Source: Coriaria nepalensis (Eukaryota; Streptophyta; Magnoliopsida; Cucurbitales; Coriariaceae). From it: DNA of 64,000 bases. This document shows, one piece after another, positions 26,407 to 39,985 of the stretch. The DNA is taken from contig CP114495.1 of NCBI GenBank assembly GCA_027186245.1, positions 7,928,501-7,992,500 of the forward strand, read 5' to 3'. The first letter of the stretch is position 1. Every line of letters starts with the position of its first letter. The position numbers were made by a program, and so were the translations under genes. Under the pieces are notes generated by a model, which saw only the letters and a program-made list of their open reading frames with translations, did not search any database and was not told the origin of the DNA.

Positions 26407-26820
26407 TCTGTTTGGGCGTATTTTGAAATATATTTTATATTTTAAAATATATTTAGATAATCAATCATGATTAAAAAAATAAATAAAAATATTAAATTAT
26501 GTTGTTTCGATTAAGTTTTATTAATTATAAAAAATATTCTTAAAAATTCAAAAATTATATATTCATTTTCTTCCCCAATATTTTGCCATCTCTGCTCCAA
26601 CTCTTTTTTTTTTTCGGCTGAGGAGGTGGCGGTGCTGCGGCGGCAAAAATTTAAGGAAAAAACTAAATTTATTAGTTTTTAAATTTTAAAAAATATTTTT
26701 TATAATTATTAAAAATTAAAAATATTTTATTCTAACATATCAAATTATGTCAATCAAAGAAATATTTTTTTCAACACACATTTCAAAACATGTTTTGAAA
26801 TAACTAAACAAACGGTCCAC
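26407..26820. repeat. AT-rich MITE-like element with inverted ends, copy 1
   Basis: The left end CTGTTTGGGCGTATTTTGAA and the right end TTTTGAAATAACTAAACAAAC are roughly inverted. The interior is AT-rich and repeats ATATTTTATATTTTAAAATAT-type text. A short GC-rich island (GAGGTGGCGGTGCTGCGGCG, about 26622-26641) sits inside. Similar ends occur at 60729-61101. Confidence 0.45.
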
Positions 26821-27009
26821 AATTTTTAACATCCATTTGAAGTAGGACCTCACGTTCAATTCCAACTATAAACTGAGATAACAAAAGTATCCTCACGTTC
26901 AATTCATATTCTTATATGAATCCTCGTGCTATTCTGAAAAGGGGGGAAAAAAAGGTTGTGTAGTTGTATACAACCTAATCCTAATTCTAAATGTGAATCT
27001 ACTTCATTG

Positions 27010-28500
27010 TTATGCGGCTGATAATGCATTAGAATGCAAAGACTCATCTTTTCTTCTACTTCCCATCCGTAAAAGCCCATATAGATTCCCAAACTCTCTC
27101 ACCGTCTGAATACTCTCTCTGCAAAACACGCCTGATTTGAATTCTTCACTACTTCCTTCCTCTACTGATGATCTTGACCCACTTCTTTTCATAAGGCTCG
27201 ATACTCTTAGTTCGTTCATCTGCTTCTCCTTGTGCAGAGCAGATATCAGAGTCTTGAGAGCTCGAGTCGGCGACTTGCGGTTTGAAATCATTACCTCCCC
27301 GATCTCCACGGGGCTCAAACTTGCTCCACTCTGGATTATCTCCTCCACTTCACCAAACAGCTTGTGATCTTTGACCCCCAGGTAACTTGCAGCTAAGCTC
27401 TTGAAAGCAGAGAAGTCACAGAGACGGAACTCGACATGGACATCGATCCTTCCGGGCCTCAAGACGGCTTCGTCCACTCCATCCTTACTGCTCATCGTGA
27501 ATACCATCACTTGCTCCTCAACGCAAGAAGACAGCATCCCATCCATGAAGTTCAGCATCCCTGGCAAGGTTATGCCGCCACCGCCACTACTTGTTTTGCC
27601 ACAGAGTCTCAGGAACCGGTCCAGATCTTCCACAACGATCAACGACTTGGGTGTCGTTTGTAGCAATGTCAACTTCAAATCAGTGTCATCTTTGATGCTT
27701 GACATGTCGATCTCATAGACATCGTAGGATAGCATCTTGGCCATGGCTGCCACAAAACTGGTTTTCCCAGTTCCACGCGGACCATGAAGCAGATAACTTC
27801 GCTTCCAAACACGGCCTAGTTTTTGGAAATACTGCTTGGACTTGAGAAACTGTTCAAGATCAGACTTCACCATGTTTTTCAAATCAGCATCCATGACCAC
27901 CGAATCAAAACTGGCAGGGTGGGTGAAGGGCACCACTTTCCACCTTCCAGCACCTGCGGTGACATTGATATGGAGTTTAATGTCTTTCTTTTGTTGCTCA
28001 ATTTCATCAGCAACCGAAAGAATGTGTTGCAGATACTGGCGGAAAACTCGACGCTTGTCCTTCTTCTTGAGCTTCAATACGAACGAGGAGCCGCCATCCT
28101 GTCCAATTTCTTCCTTGGTGTACTTGTGGTTTGTCCAAGTGAAATTTGCACCCAGAAATGAATCAAGGACGGTTTGATTTGACCCGAGCTGGAAGAAAAT
28201 ATCAGTCGGTTTGGTTCCGGAAAAGAGGTCAACAGATTCAGAATCGTCGAGGGAAGAGAGGGAGTTTAGGTAGATGGAAACACTGCGGTAGAGTCGGCTT
28301 TCGTGCAGCGACCTCTCCTGGTTGAACTGGAACACTTTGTAGTATTGGTAGACATGAAAGCGATCGGTGATTGATTCCCGCCAGGACTTTGCAAGAATAG
28401 ATAAGAGAGATGTTCTTGATAGGAAGCGAAGGATCAGAAGAAGGAAAATAATGGCGGGGAACAACACTAAAAAAACGACTCTGCTATTACTGAAAATCAT
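27010..28500 (-). CDS. AAA-ATPase, BCS1/AATP1-like (At2g46620-like)
   Basis: A single exon of 496 residues on the minus strand. A hydrophobic N-terminal segment (about residues 8-27) would anchor it in a membrane. The AAA-associated domain (about 30-130) precedes one AAA module: Walker A GPRGTGKT at 240-247, Walker B LIVVEDLD at 287-294, and LRPGRID around 347-353 bearing the arginine-finger region. The overall text fits the plant group of Arabidopsis At2g46620; plant members of this family are mitochondrial, ER or plasma-membrane AAA proteins often induced by stress. Sensor-1 reads FTMSSKD where related proteins often have FTTN. A TATA-like TATAAAC is at 28589-28595 on the minus strand. Substrate and compartment cannot be told from sequence. 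Confidence 0.93.
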   Translation of the reverse strand: MIFSNSRVVFLVLFPAIIFLLLILRFLSRTSLLSILAKSWRESITDRFHVYQYYKVFQFNQERSLHESRLYRSVSIYLNSLSSLDDSESVDLFSGTKPTDIFFQLGSNQTVLDSFLGANFTWTNHKYTKEEIGQDGGSSFVLKLKKKDKRRVFRQYLQHILSVADEIEQQKKDIKLHINVTAGAGRWKVVPFTHPASFDSVVMDADLKNMVKSDLEQFLKSKQYFQKLGRVWKRSYLLHGPRGTGKTSFVAAMAKMLSYDVYEIDMSSIKDDTDLKLTLLQTTPKSLIVVEDLDRFLRLCGKTSSGGGGITLPGMLNFMDGMLSSCVEEQVMVFTMSSKDGVDEAVLRPGRIDVHVEFRLCDFSAFKSLAASYLGVKDHKLFGEVEEIIQSGASLSPVEIGEVMISNRKSPTRALKTLISALHKEKQMNELRVSSLMKRSGSRSSVEEGSSEEFKSGVFCRESIQTVREFGNLYGLLRMGSRRKDESLHSNALSAA

Positions 28501-28599
28501 TGTAAGTAGCTATTTGATTAATGGAGGCCGGAGGAGATTTGAATGCAGGAGTTCTGGTTAAAGTGGGTGGAGGTGGAGTAGGAGATTAGTTTATATGAA

Positions 28600-30140
28600 G
28601 GAAAATGAAGGTTGGCGGAAGCCGGCCGGAAAAGAAAGACTAGACTATTATATGTCTTTTACCAACGTTTTGGCTTTGACATAATGGAGCAATGTTTGAA
28701 TAAGGAACAGCAGCTTTGTTTTTCAAACACTTGCCTGCACATGCTCGATCGTAGACTAGTCTAACATGCCAAACTAGTCTCTTACACGCAAATGATCTAT
28801 TTTATAAACTCGGTCAAATGATCTAGGGTAAGCTCCAAATCGCTGAGTAATAATGAATTATTTAAAATTTTTAATAATTATAATAAATATTTAATTTTAA
28901 ATTTTAATTTTAATAACTTTTAATAAAAAATAATATATATATATATATATATGATCATTAAATAATTATTAAAATTATAAATTTAATTTAATTTAATTTT
29001 AATTTAATTTTTAACATATTTTGTTATTTCTTTTCTATTTTAGCTTTATCAAATACTATCATCCTTTGCCAGCTATCAGAACTTTTCTCTGTAATTATTA
29101 TTGTCAATTTCAATCATCAATATAAAAATATTAAATTATAAATTATTTCCTTTTTTTATTCTTTAACTCTTAAATATATAAATATTATATTTTTATATTA
29201 ACAATTTATTATCATTATTATCAATTTCCACCTTTATAAATATATTTTAAAATATAAAAATATGTTTTAAAATATGGAGTCAAATATGCCCGACCCGTGT
29301 TTAATAATAACATGCAATGCTTTAAAGCACAAATACTTCAAAGATCGGATATGTGAGGATATTCTCGTACATGTTCAATACAATTAGTCAATGAAAATAA
29401 AAGTATATAAAACAATTAATACAGATAAAGGAAAATAAATATTCCATAATAATATTATTATTTGAAGGACCCCGTGAACTTAAGAGTAGAAAATGTATTT
29501 GAAATAAATGAAAATGATATCTTATAAATAATTAATTTAAAAAGTAATTAAATAATTAAGAATTTGTAAATATTGTTTATATTATATTAAGAACGTACTA
29601 TTTAATAATATGTTATTGGCATTTAAATGCACTGAATAATATGTTTAATAATTGCAATGCTTTGAAAATATTAAAGGACCTGTTTGGTGAAACTAAATAA
29701 GGCAGTACATTCTTTATTTCGTGGCGCTGTAATCACTTTAGGGACAATGTTTTTGTAAAATATTTTTTATATTTTAAAAGATAAAAATTAATTTCAGATC
29801 ATCTAATTTTCCTCCACTCCGACTATCCAATAAACATAAAACACGATGTAGTGAATGTCCATTTGTTTCAATGTTTGGAATTTGAATGTTTCAAGATAAG
29901 TGGCGTAATCCAGAGCTGCTTTATTTTATTTTATTTTATTTTATTTATTTATTTATTTTTGTAAGTGTCCCAAAGTTGTTGGAAAGATGTTTTGTTTTTT
30001 CTTACCCAAAACTAACTAAATCTGTTTTTTCATATCTATCGTTGTAAAGTGGAGAGCTCCACGATTACAGCAGTATCATATTGTCAATATGAGCAAGGTA
30101 GGGTTATGGTAATGTAAATTGCATACAAATTAATGATTAA
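28600..30140. other. Intergenic, AT-rich
   Basis: The upstream region of the AAA-ATPase (to about 28700) is followed by AT-rich text with an AT run at 28933-28952. An AT-rich block at about 28850-29260 resembles part of the element at 30150-31090. A TTTTA/TTTA run lies at about 29922-29958. No gene is seen. Confidence 0.4.
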
Positions 30141-30149
30141 GAGCCCGTT

Positions 30150-31090
30150 AGGAGTGCTAATTTAAAAAAAAAAATTTATAACTATGCTTATAAATAAAAA
30201 TATATTAAAAATATATGAAAAAATTAGAATAAATTTTTAAAATTTAATATAAATTATAATAAATATTTATAATTTTAAGTAATTATAATAAATATATAAT
30301 TTTAAATTTAAATTATAATAAATCTCTAATTCTTTTAAAAATAAAAAAAATAATTATATATATATTATATGACAGTTAAGTAATTACTAAAATTATAAAT
30401 TTAGCTCAACATACAAAATTTATTTATAATTTTATCTCATTTAATATAAATTTGATTTTTTTACTCCATTTTGTTTATTTACTTTTATTTCTTCTTCATT
30501 TCCACCCTACCGAGCACCACCATCCTCCTCTTCAATTGCTATCACAACCCTTCTCCACTACTACTATCGTTAACCTCCAACACCGATATAAAAAATATTA
30601 AAAAATTAATTATTTTATATTTTTCTTTTTTTAACTCTTAAATATCAAAATATTAAACTTTTAAATTTTTATGTTGGCAGTCCACCACACTAACCTCCAC
30701 CACTAATATAAAAAATCTTAAAATTTTAATTATTTTCTTTTTATCTCTTAAATATTAAATGAGAGAGTAGTGGAGAGGTTGGTGGTAACAGTGGCGAATG
30801 AGAGTGGTGACAGCTGATGTAATGGAAATAGAGAAAATTTAAAAAGAAATGAGTTAAAAATATTAAATTTTAATTACAAGGGGTAAAGATATAAATAAAG
30901 TTTTAAAATAAATTAAATTTAAAATTTTAATAATTATTTAATATCTATAAAATTATTTCATCAGTTTTAATATAATTAAGAATTTATTATAATTTAAATT
31001 TAAAATTAGATATTTATTATAATTATTAAAAAGTTTAGGTATTTATTATATTTATGTTAAATTTTAAATAACCTAATTTTTTTTAATAAA
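30150..31090. repeat. AT-rich element with inverted arms (MITE-like)
   Basis: The left arm at about 30170-30430 and the right arm at about 30890-31080 share inverted text of the type ATTATAATAAATATTTATAATT. The middle contains a less AT-rich section (CACCACCATCCTCCTCTTCA at about 30517, and partly mirrored GGTTGGTGGTAACAGTGGCG at about 30777). It has no coding capacity. The block at 28850-29260 is a partial relative. Confidence 0.4.
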
Positions 31091-31417
31091 AATATAATAA
31101 GGATAATAATTACTTAAATATTCATATTATTAACGCTAAAATTCGCCGTAATTCGCCGTTTAATATTTGAACCTCCTCAATCGATGAATCCTGAAACCGA
31201 ATAAAAAAAATGTCACTATGTTAGAGGGTGATTCTGGTGCACGCCTTCCGATGATTTTATAAGATTTGTTTTTTGAGTTTTAAAAATGATAAAAGTTTGG
31301 ATTAGGAAAAAGATGGGTCTTACCCCTTTCTTTTACAAATAAAATGTGGCTTGTATCTTATTGGATTCGAAGAGCTCTTTCCACATGTCGCTCGTGGATT
31401 GATCAGATCATCTCCCT

Positions 31418-31640
31418 TTGCTCCACTACACGCAACACTACCCTTCCTTGCACCGTCTGACACACCAATCGTATGTGCGGGCCTTCTTTGCCTCTCAAGG
31501 CTTATCTTGGTTCCGTAAAGTCTCGATGCTTAACAAGCCTTATCCCTATTTTACTCAGTCTCAATGCTCGGTCTGGTTATCTTCTGGGTGCTTATTGGCA
31601 CTGGGCTCCTTATACTTAGCGACCATCATTTAGCTTGGTC
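31418..31640 (+). repeat. Dispersed direct repeat, copy 1
   Basis: About 220 bases similar to 33560-33785: shared CCTTGCAC, GCCTTCTTTGCCTCTCAAGG, CTTATCTTGGTTCC, and TTATACTTAGC followed by ACCATC. Copy 2 abuts the Copia gag fragment, so this may be part of a retrotransposon LTR. No coding function is assigned. Confidence 0.5.
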
Positions 31641-32430
31641 AGGTTAATTAGTCTTGAGATTCCCAACTTCATTTGGCACCCACATTGATCCATTCCAACC
31701 GTTCGATTGACCTAGATCTAATAGAGGATTTTGAATCCTCCTTGACAACTAGCCCCTTGACATGCGCTGTGAATTTCTTTGCAAAATGTGTGGTGGTTGT
31801 TCTCGTTCCATTCATTTTGATTATTAATTATGTAGCAGTTAAAATCTTCTGTATTCTGATGATAATTATATATGAGAGTCTCTTTACATCTTTTTACTTA
31901 TATGATGATTTTTTACGGACATGATTTTAAAAGATATTTAAGTCTTTCTCTTACTTCTTTTATTACTTTCTTTTATTTTTCGGTGAGTTCTTTAAAGAGA
32001 AAAAATTGATCTTCTTAATCATATCGAATAAAAATCTCTAAATTCAGTGACTCCGTTCAATCTGTCCTGATCATACAATATCTCATTGTAATATTATATT
32101 TATGTTATGTTAAGTATCACACTAATTAATTAAAAACATAATATTTCTCTTGACTGACTTTGCTTAAAAACTAGTGGTGTATTTAATACTTTTTAAAATA
32201 TATATAGATTCAAGTACTATAACTCAATTCTAACGTACGATATGAAAACACAGCACCACACAATATATTAAAAATAATTTATAGAGAGAATTATATTATT
32301 AATATCATCTAATAACTTAATACAATTTCTAAAGATTTTATCTCAATCCTTTTCATAAACCTACTCAAAAATTGGTGCCAACCATCATAGATTTTTTTAC
32401 CTTACAAAATTAATCTAACCTTAACGAGGT
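31640..32430. other. Intergenic sequence
   Basis: AT-rich text between the direct repeat and the Copia gag fragment. Short open frames have no recognisable domain. Confidence 0.35.
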
Positions 32431-33278
32431 ATTACAATGAGCAGTGTTCTTGTAGCCACAATGATTTTCTCCTCTAACACCTCGACATTTATAACTTAAT
32501 CGTCGCTCATCAATTTGTGTAGTGTTTTACTCTTCTCCATCCCTCGATTCTTCAGGATTTCAAATCAATTCTTCATCAAGACATTTATCATATAGGTTCT
32601 CAAATGTGATAGGTTTATCATGAACACGAACTGCTGCTGTCAACTCGTTGAACTCACACCCAAACCATTAAGGGTGTAGGACATGATTTGGGCGCCATTC
32701 AAGGGATGACCAATGAGGGCCAAGTCATCAACAAGACTTTTCACCCTACTCATATATATAGCCAATGTTTTTGCTTCTTTCTTTTTGGTCATAAGAGATG
32801 ACATGATGGAAAACATCCGGGCGTTGGAATGGTTGGCATAGCTAGTTTTCAGTTTGTTCTAAGCATTTGTATAAATGGTACAATTGATAATTATCGGACT
32901 AATGGTGCTGTAAACATTGGCCTGAGTACCCAGAAGCACAAGACAATCCTGACGAGTCTAAAAGAGAAAGCCGGGATCGATTGGTGGTGGACATAGCTGA
33001 GAGCCATCAACAGAACCGAAATGTCCATAACCGAAGAGCAGGTTGGTCATTTGAGACTTCCATGATGCATAATTTCCTCCATTTTTTGCAAGCTTAAATG
33101 GAATATGAGAAGAAGCATTGAGAGATATCAAATTACCAATAGTAGGAATGAAATTGCCTTGAGCCACAATATTTGTTGGTGTTGAGACAATCGCTAGATT
33201 TTCAGAAGCGATTGCAGAACTTGTTGAGGAGGTAGCAGAGGTTTGATCTGAAGGAATGTTGTTGACTGGTGTCTCCAT
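32430..33278 (-). pseudogene. Ty1-copia element 3: gag remnant
   Basis: On the minus strand the N-terminal gag reads to about 32958 in one frame (IPFKLAKNGGNYASWKSQMT, FGYGHFGSVDGS). It resumes after breaks with KTSYANHSNARMFSIMSS and AKTLAIYMSRVKSLVDDLAL, the UBN2-type gag of plant Copia elements. A primer-site remnant (TGGTATCAAAGCATC on the minus strand, about 33362-33376) lies just upstream, so the 5' end of the element is to the right. Protease, integrase and reverse transcriptase are missing. Confidence 0.75.
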
Positions 33279-33377
33279 TCCTTTGATTTGAGTAAAGGGA
33301 AAAGAAGATAACGGCTAGGGGAAGATTACATTAGCATATTTTCCCCGATTCTATGATAGGGAGATGCTTTGATACCA

Positions 33378-33785
33378 TAAATATTTTGATAAAGTCTGTA
33401 ATGATTTCTATTGACAAATGTGATTACAATATATAGGTGAGAGGAATATTGATTCAGCTAATTATGACTACACTATAGGAAGGCAAATCAATCTAAATAT
33501 GGAGATAATGAAATAAGGATTACAATCAATAAGATAATAAATTCTTCAGGAATATCCTAACTTTCTGCTCTTTCACACACTACCATTCCTTGCACACGTC
33601 TGACATGCCCGTCGCGTGCGTGCCTTCTTTGCCTCTCAAGGTTTATCTTGGTTCCATATAGTCTTGATACTTGCAAGCGTTATTCCTATTCTGCTCACTC
33701 TTAATGCTCGATCGGGTTAGCTTTTGGGTGCCTATTGGCAATCAGCACCTTATACTTAGCAACCATCGAGGATTTCAATCCTCTT
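33378..33785 (-). repeat. Putative 5' LTR of Copia element 3, including dispersed repeat copy 2
   Basis: It lies next to the primer site of Copia element 3 and ends on that side with CATAAATATTTTGATAAAG (plus strand). The distal part (about 33560-33785) repeats 31418-31640. Exact limits are unclear. Confidence 0.4.
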
Positions 33786-35786
<2,001 letters not shown>

Positions 35787-36123
35787 TACTTACGGTCGAG
35801 TCCCTTTGTCTGTTACAGGCTAATCACTACGGTTTATGTGTTAATTAATACTGTTGTTGTCCGAGTGTGGATGGTAATATTTTTAAATTTTCAGGGTTTT
35901 TTGTGTTATTTAAACACAATGTGGACACTTTGGTGTGTTTGTTGAATGTTATATGTGGGTTATAGTAAATGGAATAAAAATGAACTTTTAGTAACTAAAT
36001 CAGGTATGCAAATTCCAATTTGCTCAAACATGTTGGAGAATCGAGGTAGGATCAGCAATCTGTGACTTCTCCATTACAGTTTGTAAACTCTTTATAAGCT
36101 TTTTTCTTTTCTAGTGAAATTAA

Positions 36124-36756
<633 letters not shown>

Positions 36757-38534
36757 TGACCCTTGCTCCCTTTGGATCCTTATAAGATTATGTGCTGCTT
36801 TTATTGATAACAAGGTATGTTTTCAGTTCAGACATGTTTTTCTTGAATTTTTATTATGTCATCATATTTACTTTGATCACTTCGAATCAAATCCATCAAA
36901 ATTTTCAATTGATTCTGTGTGCGGTCTGATAGACATCACACTGTTGCTTGGGATAAAAATTCTAGTATAGGAAATTCATGAGGTGCCATGGATTCCCTGC
37001 CGATTTTGTTCATTGAAGAGTTGCAGATAGTTGGCATAAAGTTCCCCTAACAAGTTCTTTTGTAGAACTTTCTCTCTCCGATGATACTATTCTTTTTCAC
37101 TATAATCTATGCTAGATTTTGATTTTCCTCTTGAACTTCTTTTTGTCTCTTTTGTATGTCCTGACCCCTAATGCTAAAAAGGAAACTAACTACTACTTCA
37201 AAATAGGAAACTACCTTAAACTATTAATGGATTCCTTGTTTCCCATCACCCAGCCATTAGTAGCCCACCATATATGCCGTTTAGGTTTTTTACCGTTCAG
37301 AATACTTGAACAGCCATTAGTAGCCCCCCACTGCCCCCATGTTAGATCCACCCCTGCTTATTGCAGCCTTCTCCTAAATTTAATGTCAATTAATATCCTT
37401 GATCATATGTAGTTCCGGAAACCACTGAGGCCAGATATCTTGAATGATACAATGTCATTCGTCGATGTTTGTAAACATTTTATTACATGCTTGATTAATA
37501 AAGATTTTGTATTCTTCGAAGGCACGTATTATGTATCTTGGCCGCCTTATGAGATAGACCAAATGTCTCACTTTTTTTTATTATAAAGAAACATAGCATT
37601 TGTCTTATATATTGTGGATCTCATTTTGCAAAGACAACATAATCTTTTTGGATAAGTAATTTATGAATTTAGCTTATAGACTGTTTCATGGAATCAGCAA
37701 TCTGATTTTGAAACAAAAAATAAATAAAAAATGCATGGTCAACACAAGGATAAGAGAAAGATGCAAGGAAGAAGGAATTCATAGGAGCACTCAAGCAATT
37801 AGAAGAGCTCTGTGAAAAACATAATTCAAAAACAAGAACAGAGGAATAAAACTCGATTTTGAAAAATTAATTCAATATATTAAACTATAGAGTTTTACAA
37901 CTTAAATAACAACTAAAATGGAAAAAGTGGATTACAATGCTACCTACTACATCTCATAAATCAAGTAAAACAAGATTGAAAGATAAATATTATTATAACT
38001 AACATGAAAAATAGAAAAGCATGGTTTCTACAGCAAAGAGTGTTGCAGAAGCATTACACCGTACTGTCAAAGAACCCAAAGGACGATCCTGATCAAAACA
38101 TGAGTCTTGATTTCAAAAACTTGATCAACATACCCAAAACAAAGGATAATGAGGAATGGAAGAAAGGATCTGATCAATACACAAAATAGCTACAGACTTG
38201 TTCTACAAACAACAATCGTTTTGCAACCATCACCCCTGTAGACCCGTCGAGCCTTCAACCTTGTCGATCTGTTGAGCCTTTGACCCCGTCGACCCTTCGA
38301 GTCATCGACCCTGCAGAACATTTTGAGCCTTAGACCTGTCGACCCTTGGAGCCTTTGACCTCGTCGAGGCGTCGACCCAAAACAAGCAGATTTCTAACAC
38401 TCCTCCTTGATTGGTTTAGAATTATTCTCAACCTTTTTATGAACTTTTCAAACTTAAATGTGGACAAAGACTTTGTGAAAATGTCAGTATTCTGTTCTTC
38501 CGAACAGTAATGAACAAGCTTGACTTCCTTATTC

Positions 38535-39985
38535 TTAATTTTTCTCCCTTATAGCATGGAACTTAACTTGAATGTGTGTTGTTCTTCTAAAATGAACCGA
38601 ATTTTCCAAAATCGCAATAGCAGAAAGACCATCACAGTAAATAGCAATCGGTAGGAATCCCATATCAACATAAATTTTCCCAATCCAAACAACTTGATTT
38701 GTTGCTCCAGTTGCTGCAACATACTCAACTTCTACTGTAGAATAAGCAACCACGCCTTGCTTCTTAGAACACCAGCAAAACACCCTCGATGAGAAGCTAA
38801 AACAATAACCACTTGTTCTTTTCAAATCATCCAGAGATAGCCCAATCACTATTAACATACCCCATCAGTTGAGGCTCCTTCTTCAAACAAAATTCCAAAA
38901 TCTAAAGTCCCCTTCAAGTATCTTAGAACTCTTTTGGCTGCTCCAAGATGATTTTGACTTTGACAATGCATAAACCTTGATAACATACTGATCAAGTACA
39001 TCAAGTCTGGTCTAGTGGCTGTTAAATACATCAGTTCACTAATTAAAATTCTAAAATGAGATTCATCCACTTTCCGAGTGCCATGACTAATTTTCCATTA
39101 GTAATTAGAGGTGTGGAAATAGGTTTACAAGAGTTTATTTTAAAATTCTTCCATAGACTCTTAACATACTTACCTTGTGACACAAATATCCTTCAAGACT
39201 TTTGAAACACTTCCATTCCCAGAAAAAAAATTCATCAACCCCAAATCAGTCATTTGAAATAATGATTTCATTTTAGATTTGAAATTTATCACAACTTCTT
39301 CATCATTTCCAGTAATTAACAAATTATCAACATAAAGAAAGATGATTAGAGTGATAATACCTGAACTTTTGACATATAGAGTAGGGTCACTATCGCTTCT
39401 CTTGAATTTCGATGAGATAAGATTATTCAATCGTGCTATACTAATCTCTTGGAGCCTGTGTCAGTCAATAGAGAGCTTTGAACATATTAAACACTTTGTC
39501 TTCTTGACCCTTGACATGAAACCCCTCAGTCTGATCAACATAAATTTCTTCCTCCAGAATTCCATTTAGAAATGTAAACTTTACATCTAATTGATGAATG
39601 CACCATCCCTTGCAAGCCGCAAGTCCAATTAGAAGTCTGATTGTATCTAACCTTGCAATAGGAGCAAAGGTCTCATAATAGTCAACACCATATTATTGAG
39701 TATATCGTTTGACAACAAGTCTTGCTTTATACTTGTTAATGGATCCATCTGCATTGTGCTTCAGCTTGTACAAGTTCCCATGTTTGATTTATACTTGACC
39801 TCGATCACCTTTTGATGTTCAGGCCTATCTACAAGGTCCCATGTTTGATTTTTTTTTTCAATCATGTTTAGCTTCTCCTTTATTGCATCCATCCAACATT
39901 CATCATTTATAGCTTCATTGAAAGGCACAGGTTCAGACACAGCAGCATTGCACCTTTGATATACCTTCGCAAGAGGCCTAAACAT
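38535..39985 (-). pseudogene. Copia element 4 reverse transcriptase and RNase H remnant
   Basis: Minus strand: reverse-transcriptase pieces (EAINDECWMDAIKEKLNMIE, about 39920-39860; IFLYVDNLLITGNDEE, about 39345-39300) with YVDD changed to YVDN, then LMYLTATRPDLMYLISMLSR (about 39030). RNase H follows (DDLKRTSGYCFSFSSRVFCW; AYSTVEVEYVAATGATNQVV). Several frame breaks separate them, so no functional enzyme is possible. Confidence 0.8.

Noticed and set aside
27137..28177. Plus-strand open frames of 75-113 residues
   Set aside because: They are antisense shadows of the AAA-ATPase coding sequence.
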